Notes under the pieces: model-generated | The model's database searches: none | What the model saw: the letters and a program-made list of their open reading frames with translations, nothing else | Told to the model about the DNA's origin: nothing | Shown: one piece after another, positions 15,115 through 22,307 of the stretch | Position numbering within the stretch: position 1 is the stretch's first letter | Layout: each line of letters starts with the position of its first letter | Position numbers and translations under genes: made by a program | Origin: a virus | Direction: 5' to 3' (one strand) | DNA: 25,516 nt | IMG/VR virus record: IMGVR_UViG_3300046683_000117 | Location: 1 to 25,516 of that record

Positions 15115-15527
15115 TGGCTGAACTCAACATCATGCCTGCTTGGCAGGCAGAACGCATCTCGGGTAAGTTCACTCGTGATGTGACACGGATCGTTGAGGAC
15201 GTGCGGGTGATCAACGGTGCGAATGGTGAACGCAAGATCATCACTCGAACGCTCAAGAAGGACAAGGAAGAGTTCACCGAAGCGGTCATGTTGTGGTTTC
15301 CTCAAGGGCACTCGATGTTGATCGCGGCGGATGACCACGAGCAACTGATCCGGCTCGGCGTAATGGCTGATCCGAAGTTGGTTGACATGGAGAGTGGTGA
15401 GATCGCACCGCCGTCATATCACATGACACCGAAGGACGTTGTCGAAGCAAGTCAGAACGTCCGTCGCCGGAACACGACGACGATTGGCGGACTGACGCAG
15501 TTGTTGGAGGAAGCTTCACATGGTTAG
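15114..15527 (+). CDS. Small capsid-associated protein (137 aa), unrecognised
   Basis: A 137-residue protein started by the ATG of the TGATG overlap with the capsid gene; the frame is open further upstream, but 15114 fits the coupling pattern. It has a mixed alpha/beta first half (GKFTRDVTRIVEDVRVINGA, KDKEEFTEAVMLWFPQGHSM) and a helical, basic second half with DVVEASQNVRRRNTTT. Its segment EQLIRLGVMADPKLVDMESG is typical of short hypothetical proteins encoded next to podovirus capsid genes. It may be a neck or head-completion factor. I cannot name the family. The end overlaps the next gene by eight bases. Confidence 0.65.
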   Translation: MAELNIMPAWQAERISGKFTRDVTRIVEDVRVINGANGERKIITRTLKKDKEEFTEAVMLWFPQGHSMLIAADDHEQLIRLGVMADPKLVDMESGEIAPPSYHMTPKDVVEASQNVRRRNTTTIGGLTQLLEEASHG

Positions 15528-16239
15528 CTTGGTGAATCCTGGCACGTTTCATCCGAAGCGTGTCAATCAGTATGTTGCATCGATGCAGTATGCATCAGAT
15601 GTGAACTACGCAGCAGGGACGCGCATCTCGTTCGGGCCGGTTGCGGTTGCATCGACGAACAACATCGTCAATGCGTCGAATGTGGCTGCTGCGGTGACAC
15701 TCGATCTCACGCCGCTCCCTGACATCATCGCACCGTATGGTCGATGCGTCACGGTGACCGGCAGTGCGACTATCCTCGCCGGTTCGTCAATTACGTTGCG
15801 TGGTTGGGACTATCTCGGTCAGCCGATGACCGAAGTGTTCACTTCGGTTGCAGGCGCGACACCAATCATTGGTGCCAAGGCGTTCAAGTCGTTCAATTCG
15901 GTGACGTTCGGTGCGAATGCTGGCACGGCACCTGTGACGTTCTCGATTGGACAGAACACGAAGCTCGGGTTGCCGTATCGTGCGCTCTTTGCACGAGAGG
16001 AAACTATCAACAGCACGCCAGTATCGCCAGTGGGCACGCTGGTGCCGGGTCCATTCGTGAACCAGAGCAATGCTGTTGGCGTGGTTGATCCGCGCGGCAC
16101 ATATCAGCCGACCACGGTGGTGAATGGTTTAGCAGTCATCACCGCAATATTCACGTTCGTGAATGATCTGTTCGGCACACCGGGTGGAGCGCGGCCCAAC
16201 GATGCAGGCGGATTATACGGATTTCCACACGCCGGGTAG
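15520..16239 (+). CDS. Capsid-associated beta-rich structural protein
   Basis: A 239-residue protein with a strong ribosome-binding site (GGAGG nine bases upstream) inside the end of the previous gene. The sequence is almost entirely beta-strand and turn, rich in Thr, Val, Ala and Gly, with a central immunoglobulin-like pattern: CVTVTGSATILAGSSITLRG, GQPMTEVFTSVAGATP and FKSFNSVTFGANAG. A head decoration protein or a minor head/tail protein would fit this and the position after the capsid. Its stop codon lies inside the loop of a hairpin (16224-16248), and an 84-base gap follows, the only sizeable one in the 3.2-25 kb block. The function is inferred. Confidence 0.65.
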   Translation: MVSLVNPGTFHPKRVNQYVASMQYASDVNYAAGTRISFGPVAVASTNNIVNASNVAAAVTLDLTPLPDIIAPYGRCVTVTGSATILAGSSITLRGWDYLGQPMTEVFTSVAGATPIIGAKAFKSFNSVTFGANAGTAPVTFSIGQNTKLGLPYRALFAREETINSTPVSPVGTLVPGPFVNQSNAVGVVDPRGTYQPTTVVNGLAVITAIFTFVNDLFGTPGGARPNDAGGLYGFPHAG

Positions 16240-16248
16240 CCGTGTGGA
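16224..16248 (+). promoter_or_regulatory. 8-bp hairpin over the stop codon at the capsid/tail boundary
   Basis: TCCACACG (16224-16231) and CGTGTGGA (16241-16248) pair perfectly around nine bases containing the TAG stop at 16237-16239. No T-tract follows. It could slow ribosomes, protect the capsid-module RNA end or act with the next hairpin. Confidence 0.45.
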
Positions 16249-16252
16249 GATG

Positions 16253-16294
16253 CAGGTTGTCGGTGTGTCATCGATCCAACACATCGACAACCTG
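16253..16294 (+). promoter_or_regulatory. 15-bp hairpin before the adaptor gene
   Basis: The arms 16253-16267 (CAGGTTGTCGGTGTG) and 16280-16294 (CACATCGACAACCTG) pair over 15 bp with one G-U pair around a 12-base loop. It is the longest hairpin noticed in the window. It lacks a T-tract, so it is an atypical terminator, attenuator or RNA-processing site separating capsid and tail genes. Its last base is the first base of a dispersed palindrome copy. Confidence 0.6.
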
Positions 16295-16308
16295 TTAGCC
16301 GACCAACA
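16293..16308. repeat. Dispersed 16-bp palindrome, site 7
   Basis: GTTAGCCGACCAAC flanked by T and A, in the gap before the adaptor gene. It begins at the last base of a 15-bp hairpin and ends five bases before the adaptor's ribosome-binding site. Confidence 0.7.
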
Positions 16309-16323
16309 GATTGGAGATGACCA

Positions 16324-17043
16324 GTGGCATTCACCGCGATCACCGATCTGGTGGCGATGGTCATCAATGAGTTGTCACAAGTTGCGGGAGTGGTGACACA
16401 GAAGTATTCGGCGCCCATCATCACACAATACTTGCAGAATGCATACATGATGGAGATCGAGGAAGTGTGGTGGCCCGACTACATGGGCTACTTCACGGCG
16501 ACGATTGACGGAACGACGGGACGGTTGGCGAATGATTTGACTGGTTCGATCAGTTCGATTGATGACTACGGTGACATTCAGCATGTGTGGCCCGTAGCGA
16601 GCAATGTGCCGCTGATGGCGCTGCCTGAGAACGTCAATCCATCGACATTCACATCGAGCACGCAGGCTCCAACATCAACTGCGCAACCGGTCTACATCTT
16701 GCCCGACTATGCGGTGCCGCATCGACCATTCCGTGTGCTGCCATCGAACAGTGTTGGTCCACTAACGGTTCGAGCACGCCAACGCACGGCATTCCCGTTC
16801 ACCAACGCAACTCGTGTTGGCATTGATCCGCTGCTGCTGATGTTCGACGCGACGTGGATGTATTGCACGAACGATGGCACGCTGCCTGCGCAAGTGGCCA
16901 AATACGAGTTGTTGATTCGCAAGCGTCGGCAGACGATGATCAGTCGGTTCAACAACCAACCAATCCCGCTCGACAATCGACTGCCAACTGACATCCTCGA
17001 CATCGACCAGTCATCATCGTTCTTCATCCCGGTGACGCACTGA
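16324..17043 (+). CDS. Head-to-tail adaptor (tail tubular protein A-like)
   Basis: A 239-residue protein starting at GTG (MAFTAITDLV) with GGAG seven bases upstream; no in-frame ATG fits as well. The N-terminus is helical (LVAMVINELSQVAGVVTQKY, QYLQNAYMMEIEEVWW), the middle is beta-rich, and the C-terminal helix is basic (KYELLIRKRRQTMISRF). Podovirus adaptors that bind under the portal have this size class and sit just before the nozzle gene, as here. Assignment is mainly from order and helix/strand pattern; an unrelated neck protein is the alternative. It shares a TGATG overlap with the next gene. An internal copy of the dispersed palindrome lies at 16752-16767. Confidence 0.6.
   Translation: MAFTAITDLVAMVINELSQVAGVVTQKYSAPIITQYLQNAYMMEIEEVWWPDYMGYFTATIDGTTGRLANDLTGSISSIDDYGDIQHVWPVASNVPLMALPENVNPSTFTSSTQAPTSTAQPVYILPDYAVPHRPFRVLPSNSVGPLTVRARQRTAFPFTNATRVGIDPLLLMFDATWMYCTNDGTLPAQVAKYELLIRKRRQTMISRFNNQPIPLDNRLPTDILDIDQSSSFFIPVTH
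16752..16767. repeat. Dispersed 16-bp palindrome, site 8
   Basis: GTTGGTCCACTAAC flanked by T and G, in the middle of the adaptor gene, read as VGPLT. The GTTGG/CTAAC arms are the mirror image of the GTTAG/CCAAC sites. Confidence 0.65.
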
Positions 17044-18794
17044 TGTATATGAAGCGCGGCCAGCCAACTGTCAGTAAGGCGGTTCGTGAACAACTGCGCA
17101 CGACAACGGTTCGTTCGTTCGAAGGAGGGCTGAATGTTGCAGACACAGATCTTAACATGTCGCCCAAGTTTGCGCGTGTCTTGGATAATCTCGAGCGCAA
17201 TCTAGATGGCACTCTCTCTTTGCGCCCTGGCACTCGTCTTCGTGCTGTAGTTGCACCCGCTGGCGACGTAACTGATATTGTCAACATAACATACTTCGCT
17301 GGTTATGTCATCTCGGTGCAGAAGTCGGGCAAGATCACGCGCACGGATGCAGCCGGGGTGGTCACCGCCATACCGGCTGTTGCTGGTTCGCCATTCTGGA
17401 CCGCGAACACGTTCACATCGGTCAACTTCACTGTGTTCAACAGTGATCTGATCATGCAGAACGGCGTGCAGAAGCCAATCATCATCGGGGGACGCGCGGA
17501 TGCACCTGGGTTTCTCGCGGCTGACGTGCTCCACGATAAAGGAACGCTCAGTTCAGTCAATGTCCCAATTGCAAAGTATGTCGCAACGCACGGTCGATAC
17601 GTCGTCCATGCTTGGTTGCCTCCACAGGGAACAGTTGCACCATTCAACAGCCGATCACGACCATCGACAATTGTCATTAGCTCTAGAGACACCAGCGGGA
17701 CATATGTCGGTGATCCAGCACCGAACGACTCAGTCGAGATTGATCTGGGTTCACGAGTGTCACTTGGGGACGCCGCAATAACGGGGTTGGTGTCGTATCG
17801 TGACAAGCTGATCGTGACGTTCGAGCGCGGCGTGATACCGTTGACACTCGGCATCTACACGACGACCGGCACCGCGCAGGTTCACACGCCGAATGATGAT
17901 GGGTTCATTGGAGAGAGTGGATGCTTGACGCACCGTTCGTTGGTCAATGTTGGTGATGACACTTACTTCTGTGACAATATCGGAGTGGATACTCTATCTC
18001 GTGTTTCACTTCTCAACACTCTGCGGCCTCATCGTGTTAGCTATCTCGTTGACGTTCTCATTACTCGTGCTCTCACGGCGCTGAGTGCCGACCAAATCCA
18101 GCAGTTCGTGTTCGCCGTGTATGATCTGCGCAACTCGCGCTACATGCTGTTCATCCCGGTGTTCAGCGCGGGTATCATCACCGAGACGATCTGCTTCAGC
18201 TACACGAACATTCCACAGTTGCAGGTGACGGCGTGGGCACGGTTGCGCGGATGGAAGTGGACGGCTGCATGCCGCACCGAACTCAAGAACATCATCTTCG
18301 CTCGTGAGAACAAGCTCTACAGCTACGAGTTCGATGACGTTGCGAACAACGCAGATCGGATGGGCGATCCAACCGTTGATCCCAATCTGTCGGGTGAACC
18401 AGTCAACTTCGATTGGGAGTTGCCGTGGGCTGACTTCGACCGACGGCTGAATAGCAAGACAATTCGGTATCTGCACAACGACACGCAGGGGACTGGGTCG
18501 TATACGGTCAGCGCGTATGCAGACAACGAACGGTTTGACGACACCGGGTTGATCGACACGCCATTGTTGTCGATGGACTTCGATGGGAGTGGTGCGCTCG
18601 GGTATGGTGCCGATGGATACGGCAACGCATACGGTGGCGGCGGTGTTGGTCGGCCAACAAACGAAGAACGACTCTACGCATTCCCAATGAAGTGCAACTT
18701 GATGAAACTGCGCTTCACTGGATCGACTAAGTTCCCACTGAGGTTCGTCAGCATCTCGATCATGTATATGCGTGGGTCCGTTCGGAGGTCATAG
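17043..18794 (+). CDS. Tail nozzle protein (tail tubular protein B-like)
   Basis: A 583-residue beta-rich protein. Near the start it has TVRSFEGGLNVADTDLNMSP then ARVLDNLERNLDGTLSLRPG at about residues 22-60. The FxGGLN...D.NMSP...N.ERN.DGTL..RPG pattern is the usual opening of tail nozzle and stabilisation proteins of short-tailed phages. The rest is strand-loop repeats suggestive of a propeller, and the C-terminus is short and basic (GSVRRS). The nozzle extends the adaptor ring and seals packaged DNA. Translation is coupled to the adaptor (TGATG), and the stop overlaps the spike start (TAGTG) with GGAGG just upstream. Function is inferred from motif and order. Confidence 0.68.
   Translation: MYMKRGQPTVSKAVREQLRTTTVRSFEGGLNVADTDLNMSPKFARVLDNLERNLDGTLSLRPGTRLRAVVAPAGDVTDIVNITYFAGYVISVQKSGKITRTDAAGVVTAIPAVAGSPFWTANTFTSVNFTVFNSDLIMQNGVQKPIIIGGRADAPGFLAADVLHDKGTLSSVNVPIAKYVATHGRYVVHAWLPPQGTVAPFNSRSRPSTIVISSRDTSGTYVGDPAPNDSVEIDLGSRVSLGDAAITGLVSYRDKLIVTFERGVIPLTLGIYTTTGTAQVHTPNDDGFIGESGCLTHRSLVNVGDDTYFCDNIGVDTLSRVSLLNTLRPHRVSYLVDVLITRALTALSADQIQQFVFAVYDLRNSRYMLFIPVFSAGIITETICFSYTNIPQLQVTAWARLRGWKWTAACRTELKNIIFARENKLYSYEFDDVANNADRMGDPTVDPNLSGEPVNFDWELPWADFDRRLNSKTIRYLHNDTQGTGSYTVSAYADNERFDDTGLIDTPLLSMDFDGSGALGYGADGYGNAYGGGGVGRPTNEERLYAFPMKCNLMKLRFTGSTKFPLRFVSISIMYMRGSVRRS
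18644..18659. repeat. Dispersed 16-bp palindrome, site 9
   Basis: GTTGGTCGGCCAAC flanked by T and A, about 150 bases before the end of the nozzle-like gene, read as VGRPT. The only copy with GTTGG/CCAAC arms. Confidence 0.6.
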
Positions 18795-20203
18795 TGGCAA
18801 CACTCACACCGTTCCTGCAACTCTACAAGCCAGTCGCGAAGGAGTTGGGCTGGGACGACAACATGAATGCGAACCTCGACACGATCGATGGGTTCGTGAA
18901 GCAATTCATGAACATACCGGGGTTCGTCGGGACGTGGGTCAACTCGCATCTGTATGCTGTTGGCAACATCGTGCTCGACACGGCCAATGCATCGTTCTAT
19001 CGATGCGTGACTTCGCACACGAGTGCAGCAACGGGCACGTTTGCAGCAGATCGCATAGCGAAGCCGAATGGTTGGGCATTGACGACATCACCCGCGCAGG
19101 ATAGCGCGGCGGCTGCGGCGGCGAGTGCCACGAGTGCAGCGAACAGCGCCGCGAGTGCAACAACGCAACTGACCACATTCCAGAATACATACTACGGTGC
19201 ATTCGCGACGGCGCCACTCAACGATCCGCATGGTGGTGCGCGCACGGCTGGCGATCTCTACTTCGACTCGACGACACAGACGCTCAATGTGTGGACGGGC
19301 ACGGCGTGGTTCTCGGTCAATGCTGCATTCGCGGATGCACCGACAACTGCACCGACAACCAACGTGTATGTGCGCGGTGGTGATCACACATGGAAGCTCG
19401 GTGTTGGCTCGGCTGGCGGGGTGTTCACTGGTGATGTGATCTTTGGCACGCGCACGACTGTTGGATTTGCGATGCCATCAATTGCGGCGCCTGGTTTGGG
19501 ATTTTCACAGCACTTCAACGCTAATCTGTTTGGGATTGGGCTATACTTTAGCTTGACGCCATCGCCTAATGGCTCATTTCGCTACATGGCTGCACTTCCG
19601 CAGGGCACAGTTCCGCCTGCGCTGCCAACTGCAACGGTTGGCAACACTGGAGCACTCATTACTGGACAAACTGCTAACGGTATCAGGACGATTGACTTCT
19701 ATTTCACGCCGAAGAATGAAGTTGCGACGATTGATGGCGTCGCCAACATCTTCCGTGGTGCATTCCTTACTGGAGATAACGTCCCAGGCGGTCCACCCAT
19801 CAGCAACTTTGTCATCACAGGTGCTGGATTTCAGCCTGGTGGTGGTTTGTGGCGTGATTCATCTGACGCACGGATCAAGAATGTCGTTGGTCCGTATCCA
19901 CACGGGTTGGCGGAGTTGCTCGAAATGCTGCCACAGATGTTCACATACAAGGGCAACGACCAATACATTGGCGAGAATGGTGACCCAGGCGATGTGATCC
20001 ATGTCGATACATTGACGCAGCACATCGGATTGATCGCACAGGACTGCGAACCATACATGCCTGAGTTGGTGACGACAACGACGGCATACATCGACGGCGT
20101 GTTGCAGACAGATGTTCGAGAAATCAATGCAACAGGTATCATCTACGCACTGGTGAATGCGGTCGCTGAACTCGATGCACGACTGAAGGCGTTGGAGCCG
20201 TGA
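18794..20203 (+). CDS. Tail spike/fibre with C-terminal S74 self-cleaving chaperone
   Basis: A 469-residue receptor-binding candidate starting at GTG, GGAGG upstream. Residues 54-76 (YAVGNIVLDTANASFYRCVT) resemble a small carbohydrate-binding module. Residues 103-125 are an Ala/Ser coil (DSAAAAAASATSAANSAASA) as in T7-type fibres. Beta-rich body follows. From about 350 the chain matches the peptidase S74 intramolecular chaperone: SDARIKNV, then IGLIAQDCEPYMPELV, then INATGIIYALVNAVAELDAR and a coiled end. In that family Ser-Asp-x-Arg-x-Lys forms the catalytic centre, so Ser357 and Lys362 are the expected dyad and cleavage would fall before Ser357, releasing ~113 residues after trimerisation. 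At 469 residues it is short for a spike. Confidence 0.85.
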   Translation: MATLTPFLQLYKPVAKELGWDDNMNANLDTIDGFVKQFMNIPGFVGTWVNSHLYAVGNIVLDTANASFYRCVTSHTSAATGTFAADRIAKPNGWALTTSPAQDSAAAAAASATSAANSAASATTQLTTFQNTYYGAFATAPLNDPHGGARTAGDLYFDSTTQTLNVWTGTAWFSVNAAFADAPTTAPTTNVYVRGGDHTWKLGVGSAGGVFTGDVIFGTRTTVGFAMPSIAAPGLGFSQHFNANLFGIGLYFSLTPSPNGSFRYMAALPQGTVPPALPTATVGNTGALITGQTANGIRTIDFYFTPKNEVATIDGVANIFRGAFLTGDNVPGGPPISNFVITGAGFQPGGGLWRDSSDARIKNVVGPYPHGLAELLEMLPQMFTYKGNDQYIGENGDPGDVIHVDTLTQHIGLIAQDCEPYMPELVTTTTAYIDGVLQTDVREINATGIIYALVNAVAELDARLKALEP

Positions 20204-20204
20204 C

Positions 20205-20678
20205 TTGCAGCTACGGATCGAGTCAATGGACGAGCGCAACATGGCCTACGCATGTGCAATCTTCAAAGAACTACACGGGCTGGGTGCAATGTCGTGCTAT
20301 CCATTCGATGATGCCTACAATCGAGCACTCTGTGCGCACCGAATGCACAACCCCACTTGGTGGGTGCAGTTGGCGCGCAGTGTCGATGACACCGAGTATT
20401 GCGGTTGCATGGTCGGCAACGTGCAGATGACATTGTTCTCAACTGCTCGGATCGGCGTCGAACACGCGCTCTATGTGCGGCGCGGGACCAAGTTCCGCGG
20501 TGCAATTGCGTTCAATCTCGTTCGTTCGTTCCTGTCGTGGTGCTACGACGTGCATGATTGCATCATGGTGCAGTCGGGTGACATCGCGTCGGTCGAGAGT
20601 GAAGCAACACGGGCGCTATACATTCGTTGTGGATTCAAGAACTACGGCGCACTCTATAGTCACGAGAGGACTGCGTGA
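20205..20678 (+). CDS. GNAT-type acetyltransferase-like phage protein 1
   Basis: A 157-residue protein. I place the start at TTG 20205, with GGAG seven bases upstream; ATG 20226 (MDERNMAYAC) is the alternative. The fold pattern fits GNAT: YACAIFKELHGLG helix, CGCMVGNVQMTLF strands, a motif A region VRRGTKFRGAIAFNLVRSFL (91-110), and a motif B-like ALYIRCGFKNYGALYSHE at the end. The cofactor loop is RxxxFRGAIA rather than the classical RGxGxG/A, so activity is uncertain. T7-group phages carry a protein of this kind (gp13) next to their internal core proteins, and here too it opens the internal-protein block. The role may be structural rather than enzymatic. Confidence 0.62.
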   Translation: MQLRIESMDERNMAYACAIFKELHGLGAMSCYPFDDAYNRALCAHRMHNPTWWVQLARSVDDTEYCGCMVGNVQMTLFSTARIGVEHALYVRRGTKFRGAIAFNLVRSFLSWCYDVHDCIMVQSGDIASVESEATRALYIRCGFKNYGALYSHERTA

Positions 20679-21814
20679 TGTGGACCGAAGGCGGACAGAT
20701 CGACCGAGATGCACGGATCGCATTCAAGGGTGGTGGTGGTGAGGACCCGAACAAATACACACCGCGACCGATCATCCTGAGTGATCCAGTCAGTGGCAAG
20801 ACATTCACTCAAGAGACCAATCCATACCTCGTGCAGTTCATGAGTCCGAAGCCGCGATCAGCGCAGGAGCAACTCAACGAAGAAATCACGCAACGACAAG
20901 CGGATGAGAAAGCCAAGAGTGATGCAGCAGCGGCGAAAGCTGCAACTGATGCCGCAACGGCTGAATCGAACTTCCAGACTGCACGCGGCACGGCACAGAC
21001 GAATGCACGCGCGGGCGCGAACCAGTTCTTCACATCGCAAGGACTGGACCCAGCAAGGTTCGCTCCGCTACTCGAAACTGAACTGGCACGCGAAACGGGC
21101 ACAATCAAGGACCTCGATCCCAACCCAACGGGTGCATTCGACGCCAATCTCGGACAGAACATACTGAACCAATACACGACGGCTGGCCGAACCAGAGCCA
21201 CATCTGCCGTCAACGATCTGTTCTCACCGACGTTCTCACAAGACCGGTTCTCGAACACGGCTGCTGATCCGTTCATCAACGACATCCTGAACGAGCAGTT
21301 CAATCCAGTGAGTGCATCGTTGACGTTTGCACGTGATCGAGGGCAGTTGTCGCCACAGGGATTCGCGGCTGCAACTGATCTGCTTGGAACCAAACGAACC
21401 GCTGCGGAATCACAGGTTCGGGGATTGGCGAACAGTGCACTGACGACAGATCGCAAGTCAATTGATGATCTGATCAGCGGAGCGAAGACAACGGCGGGTG
21501 GATTGACAGCGGATCAGTTCGACACGTTCAATCCAACGTCGTTCAGATCGGCGGCTGACACGAAGATCAACCAAGAGATGGGTTCGTTGGGTGGCGACAT
21601 TCGCAATGCCGTTGGTCAAACGAAATTCGTTGATCTCAGCGAGTTGCTCGGTGCGGGCGGTCAAGCGCAAGGACCAACACAGACAGCACCGGGCGGCACG
21701 CCGGGCGCACTCGGTGGAGGTGGTGGTGATCCATCTGATCCAACTGCCGCGTTGGCTGAACAAGCGAAGCGCAATGCTTCACAACGCGGGCTTGGTTCAC
21801 AAGGTGCGTTCTGA
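20678..21814 (+). CDS. Internal virion/ejection protein 1 (inferred)
   Basis: A 378-residue protein started by the ATG of a TGATG overlap. After a short N-terminus with PNKYTPRPIILSDP, residues about 64-100 form a coiled coil (EEITQRQADEKAKSDAAAAK). The middle is helical and Asn/Phe-rich (repeated FxPxFSQDRFSNTAADPFIN-type segments). The C-terminus is Gly/Pro-rich and disordered. There are no enzyme motifs or signal peptide. Length, composition and position between two GNAT-type genes and other Ala/Gln-rich proteins suggest one of the proteins stored in the head and ejected ahead of DNA. I do not recognise a family. Confidence 0.6.
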   Translation: MWTEGGQIDRDARIAFKGGGGEDPNKYTPRPIILSDPVSGKTFTQETNPYLVQFMSPKPRSAQEQLNEEITQRQADEKAKSDAAAAKAATDAATAESNFQTARGTAQTNARAGANQFFTSQGLDPARFAPLLETELARETGTIKDLDPNPTGAFDANLGQNILNQYTTAGRTRATSAVNDLFSPTFSQDRFSNTAADPFINDILNEQFNPVSASLTFARDRGQLSPQGFAAATDLLGTKRTAAESQVRGLANSALTTDRKSIDDLISGAKTTAGGLTADQFDTFNPTSFRSAADTKINQEMGSLGGDIRNAVGQTKFVDLSELLGAGGQAQGPTQTAPGGTPGALGGGGGDPSDPTAALAEQAKRNASQRGLGSQGAF

Positions 21815-22293
21815 TGGCGATCGAGTTCAGCCGTGAGCCGCTAGTTGACTGCTTCGATGAAATGGGTGCGTTGGTGCATGACTACTTCGAGAGCACGATT
21901 GCAGATCGTGACGTGCCACCGTTGGATTTCGATTGGAATCACTACCTCGAACTCGACAAGCTGCGGCGAATCGTGCTGGTGACTGCACGGATACGCGACA
22001 TCACGCACGCGAGGCCACTCGTTGGGTTCGTGTTCTACATCGTGATGAACCATCCGCATCATCGAACGGCGAAGATAGCGTATTGTGACTTGCTCTCGGT
22101 GCGCCCGGAGATGCGTGGGATGGGGATTGCACGCAATCTGATGGCCAAAGCCGAGGACTACTTGCGAATTGCAGAAGTCGATCGCATCATTCATTCATTC
22201 AGGATGACATACGCGAATGACGAATCGCCATTGTTCCCGAAGCTCGGGTATGAGCCACACGAAGTTGCGTATCAGAAAGTGTTAGTCCGCTAA
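21814..22293 (+). CDS. GNAT-type acetyltransferase-like phage protein 2
   Basis: A 159-residue protein started in a TGATG overlap. It has a clearer GNAT signature than its relative at 20205: strand LVGFVFYIVMNHPHHRTAKI, strand CDLLSVRPEM and the acetyl-CoA loop RGMGIARNLMAKAEDYL with R101-G-M-G-I-A106. LFPKLGYEP near the end is the usual motif B region. It should transfer an acyl group from acyl-CoA, or be a captured fold serving in the virion; the substrate is unknown. Its stop codon TAA lies inside a copy of the dispersed palindrome, and the following gene's AGGAG starts on that palindrome's last base. Confidence 0.75.
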   Translation: MAIEFSREPLVDCFDEMGALVHDYFESTIADRDVPPLDFDWNHYLELDKLRRIVLVTARIRDITHARPLVGFVFYIVMNHPHHRTAKIAYCDLLSVRPEMRGMGIARNLMAKAEDYLRIAEVDRIIHSFRMTYANDESPLFPKLGYEPHEVAYQKVLVR

Positions 22294-22295
22294 CA
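22280..22295. repeat. Dispersed 16-bp palindrome, site 10
   Basis: GTTAGTCCGCTAAC flanked by T and A. It supplies the TAA stop of the second acetyltransferase gene (22291-22293), and its last base is the first base of the next gene's AGGAG ribosome-binding site. Confidence 0.7.
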
Positions 22296-22307
22296 GGAGT
22301 TCGGTCG

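Noticed and set aside
15524-15537. GTTAGCTTGGTGAA as a palindrome copy
   Set aside because: Only the left arm matches; the right arm is absent.
16765-16773. GGTTCGAG as a tRNA T-loop
   Set aside because: No acceptor, D or anticodon arms surround it and it lies in coding sequence. I found no tRNA gene in the window.
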